Shown here: positions 1-7,341 of the stretch, piece after piece | Layout: the number at the start of each line of letters is the position of its first letter | How positions within the stretch are numbered: position 1 is the stretch's first letter | From: Candidatus Brocadiaceae bacterium | GTDB taxonomy: Bacteria > Planctomycetota > Brocadiia > Brocadiales > Brocadiaceae | Assembly (NCBI GenBank): GCA_024653795.1 | Contig: JANLHY010000087.1 | Span: 1 to 9,088, forward strand | Length of the DNA stretch: 9,088 nucleotides | Direction: 5' to 3' | Position numbers and translations under genes: made by a program | The notes under the pieces: generated by a model | What the model saw: only the letters and a program-made list of their open reading frames with translations | Told to the model about the DNA's origin: nothing | Database searches by the model: none

Positions 1-125
1 ACCTTAAACATGTCCTTGCTGACGGAGGACTGGAAGAAAACAATCGAAGAGCTGGGTTATGTGGGTTTCTTACTCACTACCCGGCTCTTTGTGTTTTGGA
101 AATTATAAAAAATGTTTTTATTTGA
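1..125 (+). other. upstream flank, possible end or remnant of an unidentified gene
   Basis: Two + strand frames are open from the window edge. One stops at 106-108, the other at 123-125. The second reads LKHVLADGG near its start; the ADGG pattern recalls the catalytic region of IS5-like DDE transposases, but the conserved tyrosine that usually follows and the rest of the domain are missing. The first frame (from an ATG at 10) gives a tail of about 32 residues that I do not recognise. A strong hairpin at 47-89 falls inside both frames, which argues that at least the 3' part is non-coding. It may be the end of a neighbouring gene or a decayed insertion-sequence fragment; neither is proven. Confidence 0.2.
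47..89 (+). terminator. strong hairpin, candidate rho-independent terminator
   Basis: The arm AAGAGCTGGGT (47-57) pairs with ACCCGGCTCTT (79-89) through 11 pairs including one T-G wobble. The stem continues, with two single-base bulges at 58 and 60, through A59-T78 and 61-66 with 72-77, closing on a 5-base loop (67-71). A moderately T-rich tail follows (88-97, interrupted by G). The position just before the first gene of the cluster fits a terminator that insulates it from upstream transcription. The U-tract is imperfect, so an attenuator or a mobile-element hairpin remains possible. Confidence 0.45.
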
Positions 126-150
126 TAGATTATAAAAACTGTTATAAAAT
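122..150 (+). promoter_or_regulatory. candidate sigma70-type promoter for the gene cluster
   Basis: TTGATA at 122-127 and TAAAAT at 145-150 are separated by 17 bases and lie downstream of the hairpin at 47-89. Transcription would start near 157, about 20 bases before the ATG at 177. The region is very AT-rich and contains three copies of TTATAAAA (103-110, 130-137, 142-149), so chance matches are likely and other -10 choices exist. Confidence 0.35.
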
Positions 151-176
151 CATGGAGTTGGAAAGGTTTAAATACT

Positions 177-1208
177 ATGAATGAAATCAAAATTTATATA
201 AAAATAACATTGATATTCTTTGCTTCCATTGTAAGCACAAATATAGTAACTGCAAGTGACATAAGCGATAAAAATATCAGCAATGAAAAAATTATAGAAA
301 AGTCCAAGATTTCTTTCGAAGAACAAGTATATGACTTTGGTAAAATTTATATAGGTGAAAGCGTAAAACACGCATTTAAATTTAAAAATCTTGGGAAAGG
401 TGAATTGATTATAAATAATGTTAAATCATCGTGCGGATGCACTGCTGTATTAGTATCTAAAAATATTTTGCACGAGGAAGAAGAAGGGGAAGTAGAAGTT
501 AAGTTTAATTCTGGTCATTATGTAGGAAAGGTAACAAAATCAGTTGTGGTGAACTCAAATGATCCGGAAAATACAAAATACAAGTTAACCATTACCGGGG
601 AAGTAATTGAAGAAATTAGTGTAAACCCAAAACAGATCAATTTTGGTATTGTCAGAAGAGGGGATTCTTGCACTAAAAATGTGGAGATAAAAACAGTACC
701 GGAGTTGAAAATTGATATAAAGAAAGTAGAATCACCAAATCCTTATATTACAATTACAAATAATAAAACAGGTGAGAATAACTACGCTTATCAGGTAACA
801 ATTAGTAAATATGATTATATAGGAAAATTTAATGGGATAGTGTTTATTTATACAAGCAGTAGTAAGCAGGAAAGAATAGATGTGCCGTTTTCTGGAGAAA
901 TAGTTGGTGATTTGACGTTTTATCCAGAAGTCTTGTCTTTCGGTAGTGTTAAATTAGGACAGGACGTAAAAAAGACGGTAATAGTTAATTTCATAAATAA
1001 GGACGTGAAAATAGAAAAGATTGAGGCTGAACCAGGGGATATAAGCTATATGATATCTGAATTTAATAACGTTAGCGCTAAAAAGATCGACGTTAAATTA
1101 GGCAAAGATATCACGATCGGAAAGATTACAGGAAGTTTAAAGATATATACGAATAGTACTATACAACCTGTTATTAACATTCCGGTTAATGGAGAAATAA
1201 AAGGTTAA
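177..1208 (+). CDS. exported DUF1573 protein with three Ig-like repeats
   Basis: This 343-residue protein starts with a signal peptide (basic/polar start, hydrophobic stretch around residues 9-25, likely cleavage after TA at 25-26), so it should be periplasmic or surface-exposed. The mature part is three tandem beta-rich units of roughly 95-100 residues. Each opens with a related motif (YDFGKIYIGE at 52-61, NFGIVRRGD at 155-163, SFGSVKLGQ at 254-262) and closes with a short GE(V/I) strand (141-143, 240-242, 339-341). The first unit contains SSCGCT (84-89), the hallmark of DUF1573, a family with an ASH/HYDIN-like Ig fold. The second and third units lack this motif; the only other cysteine is C165. 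GAAAGG at 161-166 serves as a weak ribosome site. The gene leads the cluster, 29 bases before the cytochrome gene. Biochemical function is unknown; a structural or partner-binding role is inferred from the fold. Confidence 0.85.
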   Translation: MNEIKIYIKITLIFFASIVSTNIVTASDISDKNISNEKIIEKSKISFEEQVYDFGKIYIGESVKHAFKFKNLGKGELIINNVKSSCGCTAVLVSKNILHEEEEGEVEVKFNSGHYVGKVTKSVVVNSNDPENTKYKLTITGEVIEEISVNPKQINFGIVRRGDSCTKNVEIKTVPELKIDIKKVESPNPYITITNNKTGENNYAYQVTISKYDYIGKFNGIVFIYTSSSKQERIDVPFSGEIVGDLTFYPEVLSFGSVKLGQDVKKTVIVNFINKDVKIEKIEAEPGDISYMISEFNNVSAKKIDVKLGKDITIGKITGSLKIYTNSTIQPVINIPVNGEIKG

Positions 1209-1237
1209 ATAAACATTATTTATGAGATGCTTAATTT

Positions 1238-2593
1238 ATGAAGATGCATATTGGATTTTTGAATATTCTTTTAATTATTTTTTTACCTATTAAAGTTTAT
1301 GGTTCTTCAGAAAGTATATTAATAGTATTTTCTGGCGAAGAGACCGGAAATCTTGAACCCTGTGGATGCTATGAAGGACAAATTGGAGGTATTTCAAGAA
1401 GATATACACTTATAGATTTGTTTAGGAAAAAAAAGGATGTAATTTTACCTGTAAGTTTGGGTGACCTTCCCAAAACCGTTGGGCGACAGGAAGAAATAAA
1501 AATGGAAATTTTCTGTCGTGCTATTGGAGAAATGGATTATATTTTACATAATCTCGGTGAAAAGGATATTGAAATTGGTCCACAATTAATAAATTATTTG
1601 TCACATACAAGTAAGACCGTATTTCTTTCTAGTAACGTACAACTAGTTGATTCATTTCCAGCGAAAATTAATCAATATGTCTTGAAGGAATGTTTTGTTT
1701 CAGGACATACACTTAATATTGCCTTTTTGGGTATACTTTCCAAATCCCTTCTCAATAGTTATGTTTTGGAATATATAAATGTGAAAGATCCTGTGCAGGC
1801 TCTTAAGCCCTTAGTTAAACAGTTGCAAGAGAAGGCAAACTTAATAGTATTGCTTTCACATGCACCGCTTGCAGAGTCTGTAGAAATTGCAAAATTCTTT
1901 CCAGAAATAGGATTAATTATTACAGGGCATAATATAGAAGAACCAATCGATTCGATAACCTATATTAATAATACTCCAGTTGTTTCTCCTGGGATAGAAG
2001 GTAAGTATATAGGAATTGCGAAATATTCAGTAAATAATGCAATGGTGAAAAGAAAGTCTGTTGAAGTTATTCCCCTTGAAAGTAAATACAAAGATTCACG
2101 GGAAATGATTTCATTATTAAAAGAATACCAACAAATATTAGCAGATGAAGATTTATTAAGTAAAATACCACGGGTGCCTCTTTCAAATGATTTGTCGTAT
2201 GTGGGCAGTACCACATGCGGAATATGTCATAAGATAGTATATGAACACTGGAGAAAAACAACACACAGTACTTCGTATAGTACTTTAGTCAATAAAGGAT
2301 ATCAATATGATCCGGAATGTATTAAATGTCATACCACTGGCTATGGGTATGTTTCTGGGTTTTTAAACTATGAAAAAAATAGTAGTTTAATTAATGTTGG
2401 CTGTGAAAGTTGTCACGGCGCTGGAAGTAGGCATATAAAGTATATGACCGAGCCTTACGATGTAACAGACGAGAATAATTGTGTGGTATGTCATGAGAGT
2501 GAGCATAGTCCAAAATTTCAATATGACGAATATTGGAAGAAGATTAAACATCCGGAAGAGATGTTCGAGAAGATACCTAAAACTATGGAATAA
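1238..2593 (+). CDS. exported UshA-like domain fused to tetraheme cytochrome c554-like domain
   Basis: The 451-residue protein has a signal peptide (hydrophobic residues 5-20, likely cut after VYG at 20-22). Residues about 26-280 resemble the 5'-nucleotidase/metallophosphoesterase fold: GNLEPCGC near 37-44, GD at 75-76, LLSHAPL at 205-211 and ITGH at 228-231. Several metal ligands expected in that family appear lost: the DxH position reads EET, the GNH position reads GEK, and the last His of GHxH is Ile. Residues about 320-425 carry four CxxCH haem sites (327-331, 361-365, 389-393, 415-419) and nearby histidines such as H343, H399 and H423 that could be distal ligands. H343 lies in a W-x4-H setting resembling cytochrome c554. 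It is probably a periplasmic electron carrier or redox enzyme; substrate unknown. A TAA at 1232-1234 brackets the start to the ATG at 1238 or 1244. No clear Shine-Dalgarno is present. Confidence 0.82.
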   Translation: MKMHIGFLNILLIIFLPIKVYGSSESILIVFSGEETGNLEPCGCYEGQIGGISRRYTLIDLFRKKKDVILPVSLGDLPKTVGRQEEIKMEIFCRAIGEMDYILHNLGEKDIEIGPQLINYLSHTSKTVFLSSNVQLVDSFPAKINQYVLKECFVSGHTLNIAFLGILSKSLLNSYVLEYINVKDPVQALKPLVKQLQEKANLIVLLSHAPLAESVEIAKFFPEIGLIITGHNIEEPIDSITYINNTPVVSPGIEGKYIGIAKYSVNNAMVKRKSVEVIPLESKYKDSREMISLLKEYQQILADEDLLSKIPRVPLSNDLSYVGSTTCGICHKIVYEHWRKTTHSTSYSTLVNKGYQYDPECIKCHTTGYGYVSGFLNYEKNSSLINVGCESCHGAGSRHIKYMTEPYDVTDENNCVVCHESEHSPKFQYDEYWKKIKHPEEMFEKIPKTME

Positions 2594-2604
2594 TATATTC
2601 GAAA

Positions 2605-4791
2605 ATGATTAAGATTGCATTTTATTGGCACCAACATCAACCGTATTATAAAGATAACCTGACGGGTGAATATTCTATGCCGTGGGTGAGGCTGCATGGA
2701 ATAAAGGATTATATTGGCATGGCATTGTTATTAGAAGGATTTCCAAAAATACATCAAACGTTTAATTATGTGCCGTGTCTCTTAGATCAACTTAAAGATT
2801 ACGAAGAGAATTTTGCCATTGATCGGTTTTGGAAATTGACAAAAATATCTGCAGAGGATTTAGCAGAAGAAGATAAGCTTTATATCTTAGATAATTTTTT
2901 CTCTGCAAACCATGAAAACATGATCGATATTTATCCAAGATATAAAGAATTACTGAAGAAGCGAAATTTCAGAAGGAAACGGGCCCAGGATGTACTTAAG
3001 AATTTTTCTAATAAGGATTTTCAAGATTTACAGGTATGGGCTAACCTTACATGGTATCATCCGTTAATTATTCAAAGAGAACCTTTGCTAGCTGAATTAT
3101 TAAAGAAGAGTGAAGGATTTACGAAGGAAGATAAAGAATTTGTGTTATCGAAACAAATTGAAGTAATTAAACAAATTATTCCGCTTCATAAACGCTTACA
3201 AGATTCAAAACAAATAGAAGTTACAACCTCGCCTTATTATCATCCAATTTTGCCTTTGTTATGTAATCAAGAATCTGCGAGAGTTGTTTTGCCTAAACTA
3301 TCCTTACCCAAAAAGAGATTGTTAGCAAACGAAGACGCAAAAATACAAGTAGAAAAGGCAGTTCTTACTTACGAAAGACACTTTGGACAAAAGCCCTGTG
3401 GTATGTGGCCTTCAGAAGGCGCTGTGAGTGATGAGATTATACCGATATTGTCGCAAGCCGGGTTTCGATGGATAGCGTCAGATGAAGAGATACTGGCTTA
3501 TTCACTAGATAATCAGATTTTGCGAGATGAGTATGGGGATGTTGTTAATCCTGATCTATTGTACAAGCCATATAGAATCAACATAAATGATAATAATATT
3601 AATATCGTGTTTCGTGATCACAATCTTTCTGACTTAATTGGTTTTCAGTATTCACAATATCTTGTTGATAATGCAGTGTCTGATTTTATGAACAGGATAA
3701 ATAGTTTACAAAAATACAATGTCAATGGAAGACCACTCCTGGTAACTATTATATTAGATGGAGAAAACGCCTGGGAATTTTATCCTAATAGTGGCTTAGA
3801 TTTCTTAAGAAAGCTTTACGAAGTGATTAGCAAAGACTGTGATTTGGAATGTGTTCGTATTCGAGATTATTTAGAAGAGTATCCCCCGGAGCAAACATTG
3901 CAGCATATTTGTCCAGGATCATGGATTGGGCACAACCTGGCTACATGGATTGGGCATGAAGAAAAAAATAGTGCATGGGATTTAGTAGAAGACACCCGCT
4001 CTTTCATTAAGGATCAAGCGCTAAAGATACCCCATTTAAATAATGATACCATTGCAAAGGTGTGGGAAGAAATTTTCATAGCAGAGGGTAGTGATTGGTT
4101 TTGGTGGTTTGGCGATGATCATTTTACTCATCATAAAGATGAGTTTGACAGTTTATTCAGGCTGCACCTGAAAAACGTGTATAAACTTTTCAATGTTGAT
4201 ACACCAAGGATATTGGATGCGCCTATTTCAAGGGTAGCCCGAAGAAGACCTTATTCACAGCCAAAAAGATTTTTGGATATTAAACTCGACGGGGTCGTGA
4301 GCAATTATTTTGAGTGGCTGGATGCCGGTAAATATAACGTAAGTAAAGATATGGATACGATGCACAGGGCTTCTGGTCAGCCCATTCATAGTGTGTTCTT
4401 TGGATTCGACATAGATAATTTATTTATAAGAATAGATTTTGATAAAGATTTATTATCTCAATATATGGAAAAGGGCAAGCTTGTAATTACGTTTATACAA
4501 CCCCGCGAATTGCAAATTCATACTTCTACTTTTATTGATAAACCACTGAGATTTACGATTAAAAATAAAAATTATAAGTATGAAGGAAAAGATTTTTATA
4601 GTATTTCTTTTGGGAAAATAATGGAATTATCCTGTGCTTTTGCGTTTTTAGATTTTTTCCCGGGAATAGATGTTGAGTTTTTTATTGAGTTCGTGAAAGA
4701 TACTGAGACTATCCAAAGAATACCGCTTCGAACTGTATTTTCTTTTTCTGTACCATCGAAAGATTTTGAAAGAATGATGTGGCAGGTATAA
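2605..4791 (+). CDS. GH57 family glycoside hydrolase (alpha-amylase/amylopullulanase-like)
   Basis: This 728-residue protein has no signal peptide and should act in the cytoplasm on alpha-glucans. GH57 conserved regions are visible in order: WHQHQPYY (8-15), GMWPSEGAVSDE (266-277), WIASDEE (289-295), LDGENAWE (384-391) and a tryptophan-rich SDWFWWFGDDH (496-506). By family analogy E271 is the likely nucleophile and D385 the acid/base; their spacing of 114 is compatible with amylopullulanase-type members. Residues about 555-728 form a C-terminal beta-rich region. The type resembles COG1449 proteins, for which alpha-amylase, pullulanase and alpha-mannosidase names are all used, so exact specificity is open; the glgA neighbourhood favours glycogen or maltodextrin. 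The gene starts 11 bases after the cytochrome gene without a recognisable Shine-Dalgarno; the HQP motif at residues 11-13 supports the ATG at 2605. Confidence 0.9.
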   Translation: MIKIAFYWHQHQPYYKDNLTGEYSMPWVRLHGIKDYIGMALLLEGFPKIHQTFNYVPCLLDQLKDYEENFAIDRFWKLTKISAEDLAEEDKLYILDNFFSANHENMIDIYPRYKELLKKRNFRRKRAQDVLKNFSNKDFQDLQVWANLTWYHPLIIQREPLLAELLKKSEGFTKEDKEFVLSKQIEVIKQIIPLHKRLQDSKQIEVTTSPYYHPILPLLCNQESARVVLPKLSLPKKRLLANEDAKIQVEKAVLTYERHFGQKPCGMWPSEGAVSDEIIPILSQAGFRWIASDEEILAYSLDNQILRDEYGDVVNPDLLYKPYRININDNNINIVFRDHNLSDLIGFQYSQYLVDNAVSDFMNRINSLQKYNVNGRPLLVTIILDGENAWEFYPNSGLDFLRKLYEVISKDCDLECVRIRDYLEEYPPEQTLQHICPGSWIGHNLATWIGHEEKNSAWDLVEDTRSFIKDQALKIPHLNNDTIAKVWEEIFIAEGSDWFWWFGDDHFTHHKDEFDSLFRLHLKNVYKLFNVDTPRILDAPISRVARRRPYSQPKRFLDIKLDGVVSNYFEWLDAGKYNVSKDMDTMHRASGQPIHSVFFGFDIDNLFIRIDFDKDLLSQYMEKGKLVITFIQPRELQIHTSTFIDKPLRFTIKNKNYKYEGKDFYSISFGKIMELSCAFAFLDFFPGIDVEFFIEFVKDTETIQRIPLRTVFSFSVPSKDFERMMWQV

Positions 4792-4792
4792 A
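4766..4792 (+). promoter_or_regulatory. weak candidate internal promoter before galT
   Basis: TTGAAA (4766-4771) and TATAAA (4787-4792) lie at the 3' end of the GH57 gene. The spacer is only 15 bases, shorter than optimal. A start near 4799 would give a leader of about 57 bases carrying the strong ribosome site at 4839-4845. The 64-base gap before galT is the longest inside the cluster, which makes an internal promoter plausible but unproven. Confidence 0.2.
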
Positions 4793-4815
4793 GTCACAAA
4801 ATGGCGTAGTCACAA
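4792..4815 (+). repeat. short direct repeat in the GH57-galT gap
   Basis: AGTCACAA occurs at 4792-4799 and again at 4808-4815, a 16-base start-to-start interval. It overlaps the predicted start region of the weak promoter and could be a regulator half-site pair, but an 8-base repeat may also be chance. Confidence 0.25.
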
Positions 4816-4838
4816 CAAAAATTGATTGCTAAAAACAT

Positions 4839-4845
4839 AAGGAGG
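4839..4845 (+). promoter_or_regulatory. strong Shine-Dalgarno for galT
   Basis: AAGGAGG sits 10 bases before the ATG at 4856 and fixes that start. It is the only near-perfect ribosome binding site at a gene start in this window, which suggests galT is translated efficiently and independently of the gene before it. Confidence 0.85.
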
Positions 4846-4855
4846 ATAACGAAAC

Positions 4856-5881
4856 ATGCCAGAACTTAGAAAAGACCCAGTTTCTGGCCGGTGGGTCATT
4901 GTTGCAACTGAAAGGGCTATGAGGCCTACTGATTTTAAATCAGAACCACAGCCTATAAAGGGAGGATATTGCCCGTTTTGTGAAGGCAATGAGGATAAGA
5001 CCCCCCCAGAGATCATGGCATACAGAGAAAAGGGAACGCAACCCAATACAAAAGGATGGCGTGTAAGGGTAGTATCCAATAAATTTCCTGCATTAAGGAT
5101 AGAGGGTGATTTAAATAAACGCGGTGAAGGAATCTATGATTCTATGAATGGTATTGGGGCTCATGAAGTGATTATCGAAAGTCCAAAACACGTCATCTCT
5201 TTGGCTGAACTTGATAATAAACAGGTGGAAGAAGTTTTATGGACATACAGGGATAGGTTAGTAGATTTGAAAAAGGATAAACGATTTATATACGGACTGC
5301 TTTTTAAAAATGTAGGCACAGCGGCGGGGGCTACAGTAGAGCATTCTCATTCACAATTAATTGTCACTCCTATTGTTCCTATATCAGTTATGCACGAAAT
5401 GAACGGATGCGAAGAATTTTATAAATACAGAGGTCGTTGTCTCTTTTGTGATATGGTTCAGCAAGAATTATCCACGGGGGCACGAATCGTCTTAGAAGAA
5501 GATAATTTTGTTGCCTTTACACCGTATGCTTCCCGATTCCCTTTCGAGATATGGATATTGTCAAAAATCCATTCATCACACTTTGAGAATTTGCAAAAGC
5601 TGGAGATTGAAGAATTGGCTCAAGTATTGCGTATAGTCCTTCTCAAACTCGAGGCATCGTTAGAATTCCCACCGTACAATTATATTATCCATACAACACC
5701 GTTTGTTTTTGGGGAGATTGAACATTATCATTGGCATATAGAAATCATTCCTCGGCTAACACGTGTTGCAGGTTTTGAGTGGGGCAGTGGTTTTTATATA
5801 AATACGGTAACGCCGGAGAGCGCCGCTGAATTCCTTAGAAATGCCAGTATAGAAAGGAAAGTTGAGGTAGTAAGGAAGTGA
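4856..5881 (+). CDS. galT: GalT-family (HIT superfamily) nucleotidyltransferase or ADP-glucose phosphorylase
   Basis: At 341 residues the protein matches the usual GalT length (E. coli about 348). A first zinc site is visible as CPFC (39-42), H112 in SPKHVI and H163. The active-site motif is HSHSQ (163-167), so H165 would carry the nucleotidyl intermediate and Q167 is conserved. The classical GalT motif is HPHxQ; from memory the serine form occurs in plant ADP-glucose phosphorylase and related proteins. A second cysteine pair CLFC (195-198) and HYHWH (290-294) resemble the second metal-binding half. Classical GalT swaps UMP between UDP-glucose and galactose-1-phosphate; the phosphorylase converts ADP-glucose plus phosphate to glucose-1-phosphate and ADP. 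Direct coupling to glgA, and the absence here of galK or galE, favours a role in glycogen precursor metabolism, but the symbol reflects family only. The 3' end overlaps glgA by 4 bases. Confidence 0.88.
   Translation: MPELRKDPVSGRWVIVATERAMRPTDFKSEPQPIKGGYCPFCEGNEDKTPPEIMAYREKGTQPNTKGWRVRVVSNKFPALRIEGDLNKRGEGIYDSMNGIGAHEVIIESPKHVISLAELDNKQVEEVLWTYRDRLVDLKKDKRFIYGLLFKNVGTAAGATVEHSHSQLIVTPIVPISVMHEMNGCEEFYKYRGRCLFCDMVQQELSTGARIVLEEDNFVAFTPYASRFPFEIWILSKIHSSHFENLQKLEIEELAQVLRIVLLKLEASLEFPPYNYIIHTTPFVFGEIEHYHWHIEIIPRLTRVAGFEWGSGFYINTVTPESAAEFLRNASIERKVEVVRK
5864..5868 (+). promoter_or_regulatory. ribosome binding site for glgA within galT
   Basis: GAGGT at 5864-5868 lies 9 bases before the GTG at 5878. 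A TGA in the glgA frame at 5863-5865 prevents any start further upstream, so this site and the GTG define the glgA start. Confidence 0.55.
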
Positions 5882-7341
5882 AAGTTGTTTACCTTTCATC
5901 AGAAATTGTGCCATTTGCGAAAACAGGTGGTTTGGCTGATATTGCAGGGGCGATACCCAAAAGCATACAAGAATTAGGTGTGGAGATTGTAGTACTCATG
6001 CCTCTATATGGAATAATAAAAGAATGTCAATATCCTTTAACAAGAACTAATATACAGTTTGAGGTAAAAATTGGTGACAAACTTAAATCCGGATGTGTGT
6101 ATAAAGGATATCTGCCTGATACACAGGTGCCTATTTATTTCCTGGACAATGAACAATACTACGGTCGAAAGGGCTTATATAATTATCCCGGAACGACAAA
6201 AGATTTTGAAGATAATAGTGAAAGGTTTATTTATTTTGCACAGGGCGCTTTAGAAGTCATTGAAAAGCTCAAACTATATCCCGATGTAGTGCACTGTAAT
6301 GATTGGCAGACAGGACTTGTCCCCGTATATATAAAAACAAAGTATGCGGGAACGGAATGTTTCAAAAATACAAAAACGGTAATGACGATCCACAATATTG
6401 CATATCAGGGGATTTTCTGGCGCTGGGATATGAATCTAACAGGGTTAGATTGGAGCCTTTTTAACTGGAAACAACTAGAATTCTACGGAAAACTGAATTT
6501 CCTGAAAGGAGGTATTGTTTTTAGTGACCTCATAACTACGGTTAGTAAAACGTACGCTAAAGAGATACAAACGCCTGAATATGGCGCTGGCCTTGATGGT
6601 GTGCTTAAAGAAAGAGCGAATGATCTTTATGGCATTATCAATGGAATTGATTATTCTATATGGAATCCGGAAACAGACAAGTACATTATTACAAATTATG
6701 GTATAAAAAATCTTCGGGGAAAACAACTTTGCAAAAAGGCTTTGCAGCGAAAATATAACCTTCCTGAAAGAGATGTTCCTATTATAGGAATGATAACAAG
6801 ATTGACAGACCAAAAGGGCTTGGATTTAATTACGAATAAATTCCAGGATTTAATGAAGACCGATTTCCAGTTTGTTTTGCTAGGAACCGGAGAACAGCGA
6901 TACCACGAATTATTTCAAGCTTACGCAAAAACATTTCCTAAAAAAGTGGCAGTAAAATTAACCTTTGACGAGCAATCTGCTCATGAGATTGAAGCCGGGT
7001 CAGATATGTTCTTAATGCCGTCGCGCTTCGAACCGTGTGGGTTGAATCAGTTGTACAGCTTAAAATATGGCACTATTCCAATTGTTCGGAGTACTGGTGG
7101 TCTAGCCGATACTATTACTGATGTCCGTTCATGTCCTGTTTCCAATGGGAAAGCCAATGGATTCTCATTTAAAGAGTACAATGCTGATTTATTATTAGAC
7201 ACTGTTATTAGTGCAAAGGATTTATTTAAGAATAAAAGTCAATGGATAAGCCTTATGAAAAATGGAATGGCACAGGATTGGTCGTGGGAAAGAAGCGCTA
7301 AAGAATATATCGAACTCTATAAAATATGTCAAGAAAGATAA
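5878..7341 (+). CDS. glgA: glycogen synthase (GT5, ADP/UDP-glucose dependent)
   Basis: GlgA transfers glucose from a nucleotide sugar (usually ADP-glucose) to the growing alpha-1,4-glucan in the cytoplasm. The 487-residue protein is close to the family norm (E. coli 477). It shows the N-terminal KTGGLAD (15-21) that binds the sugar nucleotide, HCNDWQTGL (139-147), the C-terminal Rossmann half with ITRLTDQKG (306-314), whose R308 and K313 match the phosphate-binding pair, and EPCGLNQLYSLKYG (385-398) with the conserved E385, then STGGLAD (405-411). It starts with GTG at 5878 in a GTGA overlap with galT, the first possible start after an in-frame TGA at 5863; KTGGL at position 15 is where the family places it. 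Translational coupling to galT is likely. Its 3' end overlaps the next gene by 16 bases. No truncation or frameshift is seen. Confidence 0.96.
   Translation: MKVVYLSSEIVPFAKTGGLADIAGAIPKSIQELGVEIVVLMPLYGIIKECQYPLTRTNIQFEVKIGDKLKSGCVYKGYLPDTQVPIYFLDNEQYYGRKGLYNYPGTTKDFEDNSERFIYFAQGALEVIEKLKLYPDVVHCNDWQTGLVPVYIKTKYAGTECFKNTKTVMTIHNIAYQGIFWRWDMNLTGLDWSLFNWKQLEFYGKLNFLKGGIVFSDLITTVSKTYAKEIQTPEYGAGLDGVLKERANDLYGIINGIDYSIWNPETDKYIITNYGIKNLRGKQLCKKALQRKYNLPERDVPIIGMITRLTDQKGLDLITNKFQDLMKTDFQFVLLGTGEQRYHELFQAYAKTFPKKVAVKLTFDEQSAHEIEAGSDMFLMPSRFEPCGLNQLYSLKYGTIPIVRSTGGLADTITDVRSCPVSNGKANGFSFKEYNADLLLDTVISAKDLFKNKSQWISLMKNGMAQDWSWERSAKEYIELYKICQER

Noticed and set aside
168..371. Open minus-strand frame opposite the DUF1573 gene
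   Set aside because: It lies almost entirely over a well-supported coding frame, is rich in residues typical of antisense reading of AT-rich DNA, and shows no recognisable motif.
1427..1434. Run of eight A in the cytochrome gene as a slippage or frameshift site
   Set aside because: The frame is intact and AAA lysine codons are expected in this AT-rich sequence.
1960..2264. Overlapping minus-strand frames opposite the cytochrome gene
   Set aside because: The + strand frame encodes CxxCH haem motifs across and after this region; the antisense frames have no motif or ribosome site.
5001..5007. Run of seven C in galT, a possible phase-variation tract
   Set aside because: It encodes the conserved TPPE segment and the frame is intact on both sides; a single short tract is weak evidence.
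4810..5079. Minus-strand frame over the start of galT
   Set aside because: It covers the galT Shine-Dalgarno and the CPFC zinc motif on the other strand; a shadow of a real gene.
6475..6813. Minus-strand frame inside glgA
   Set aside because: The glgA frame is continuous and conserved here; no independent evidence for an antisense gene.
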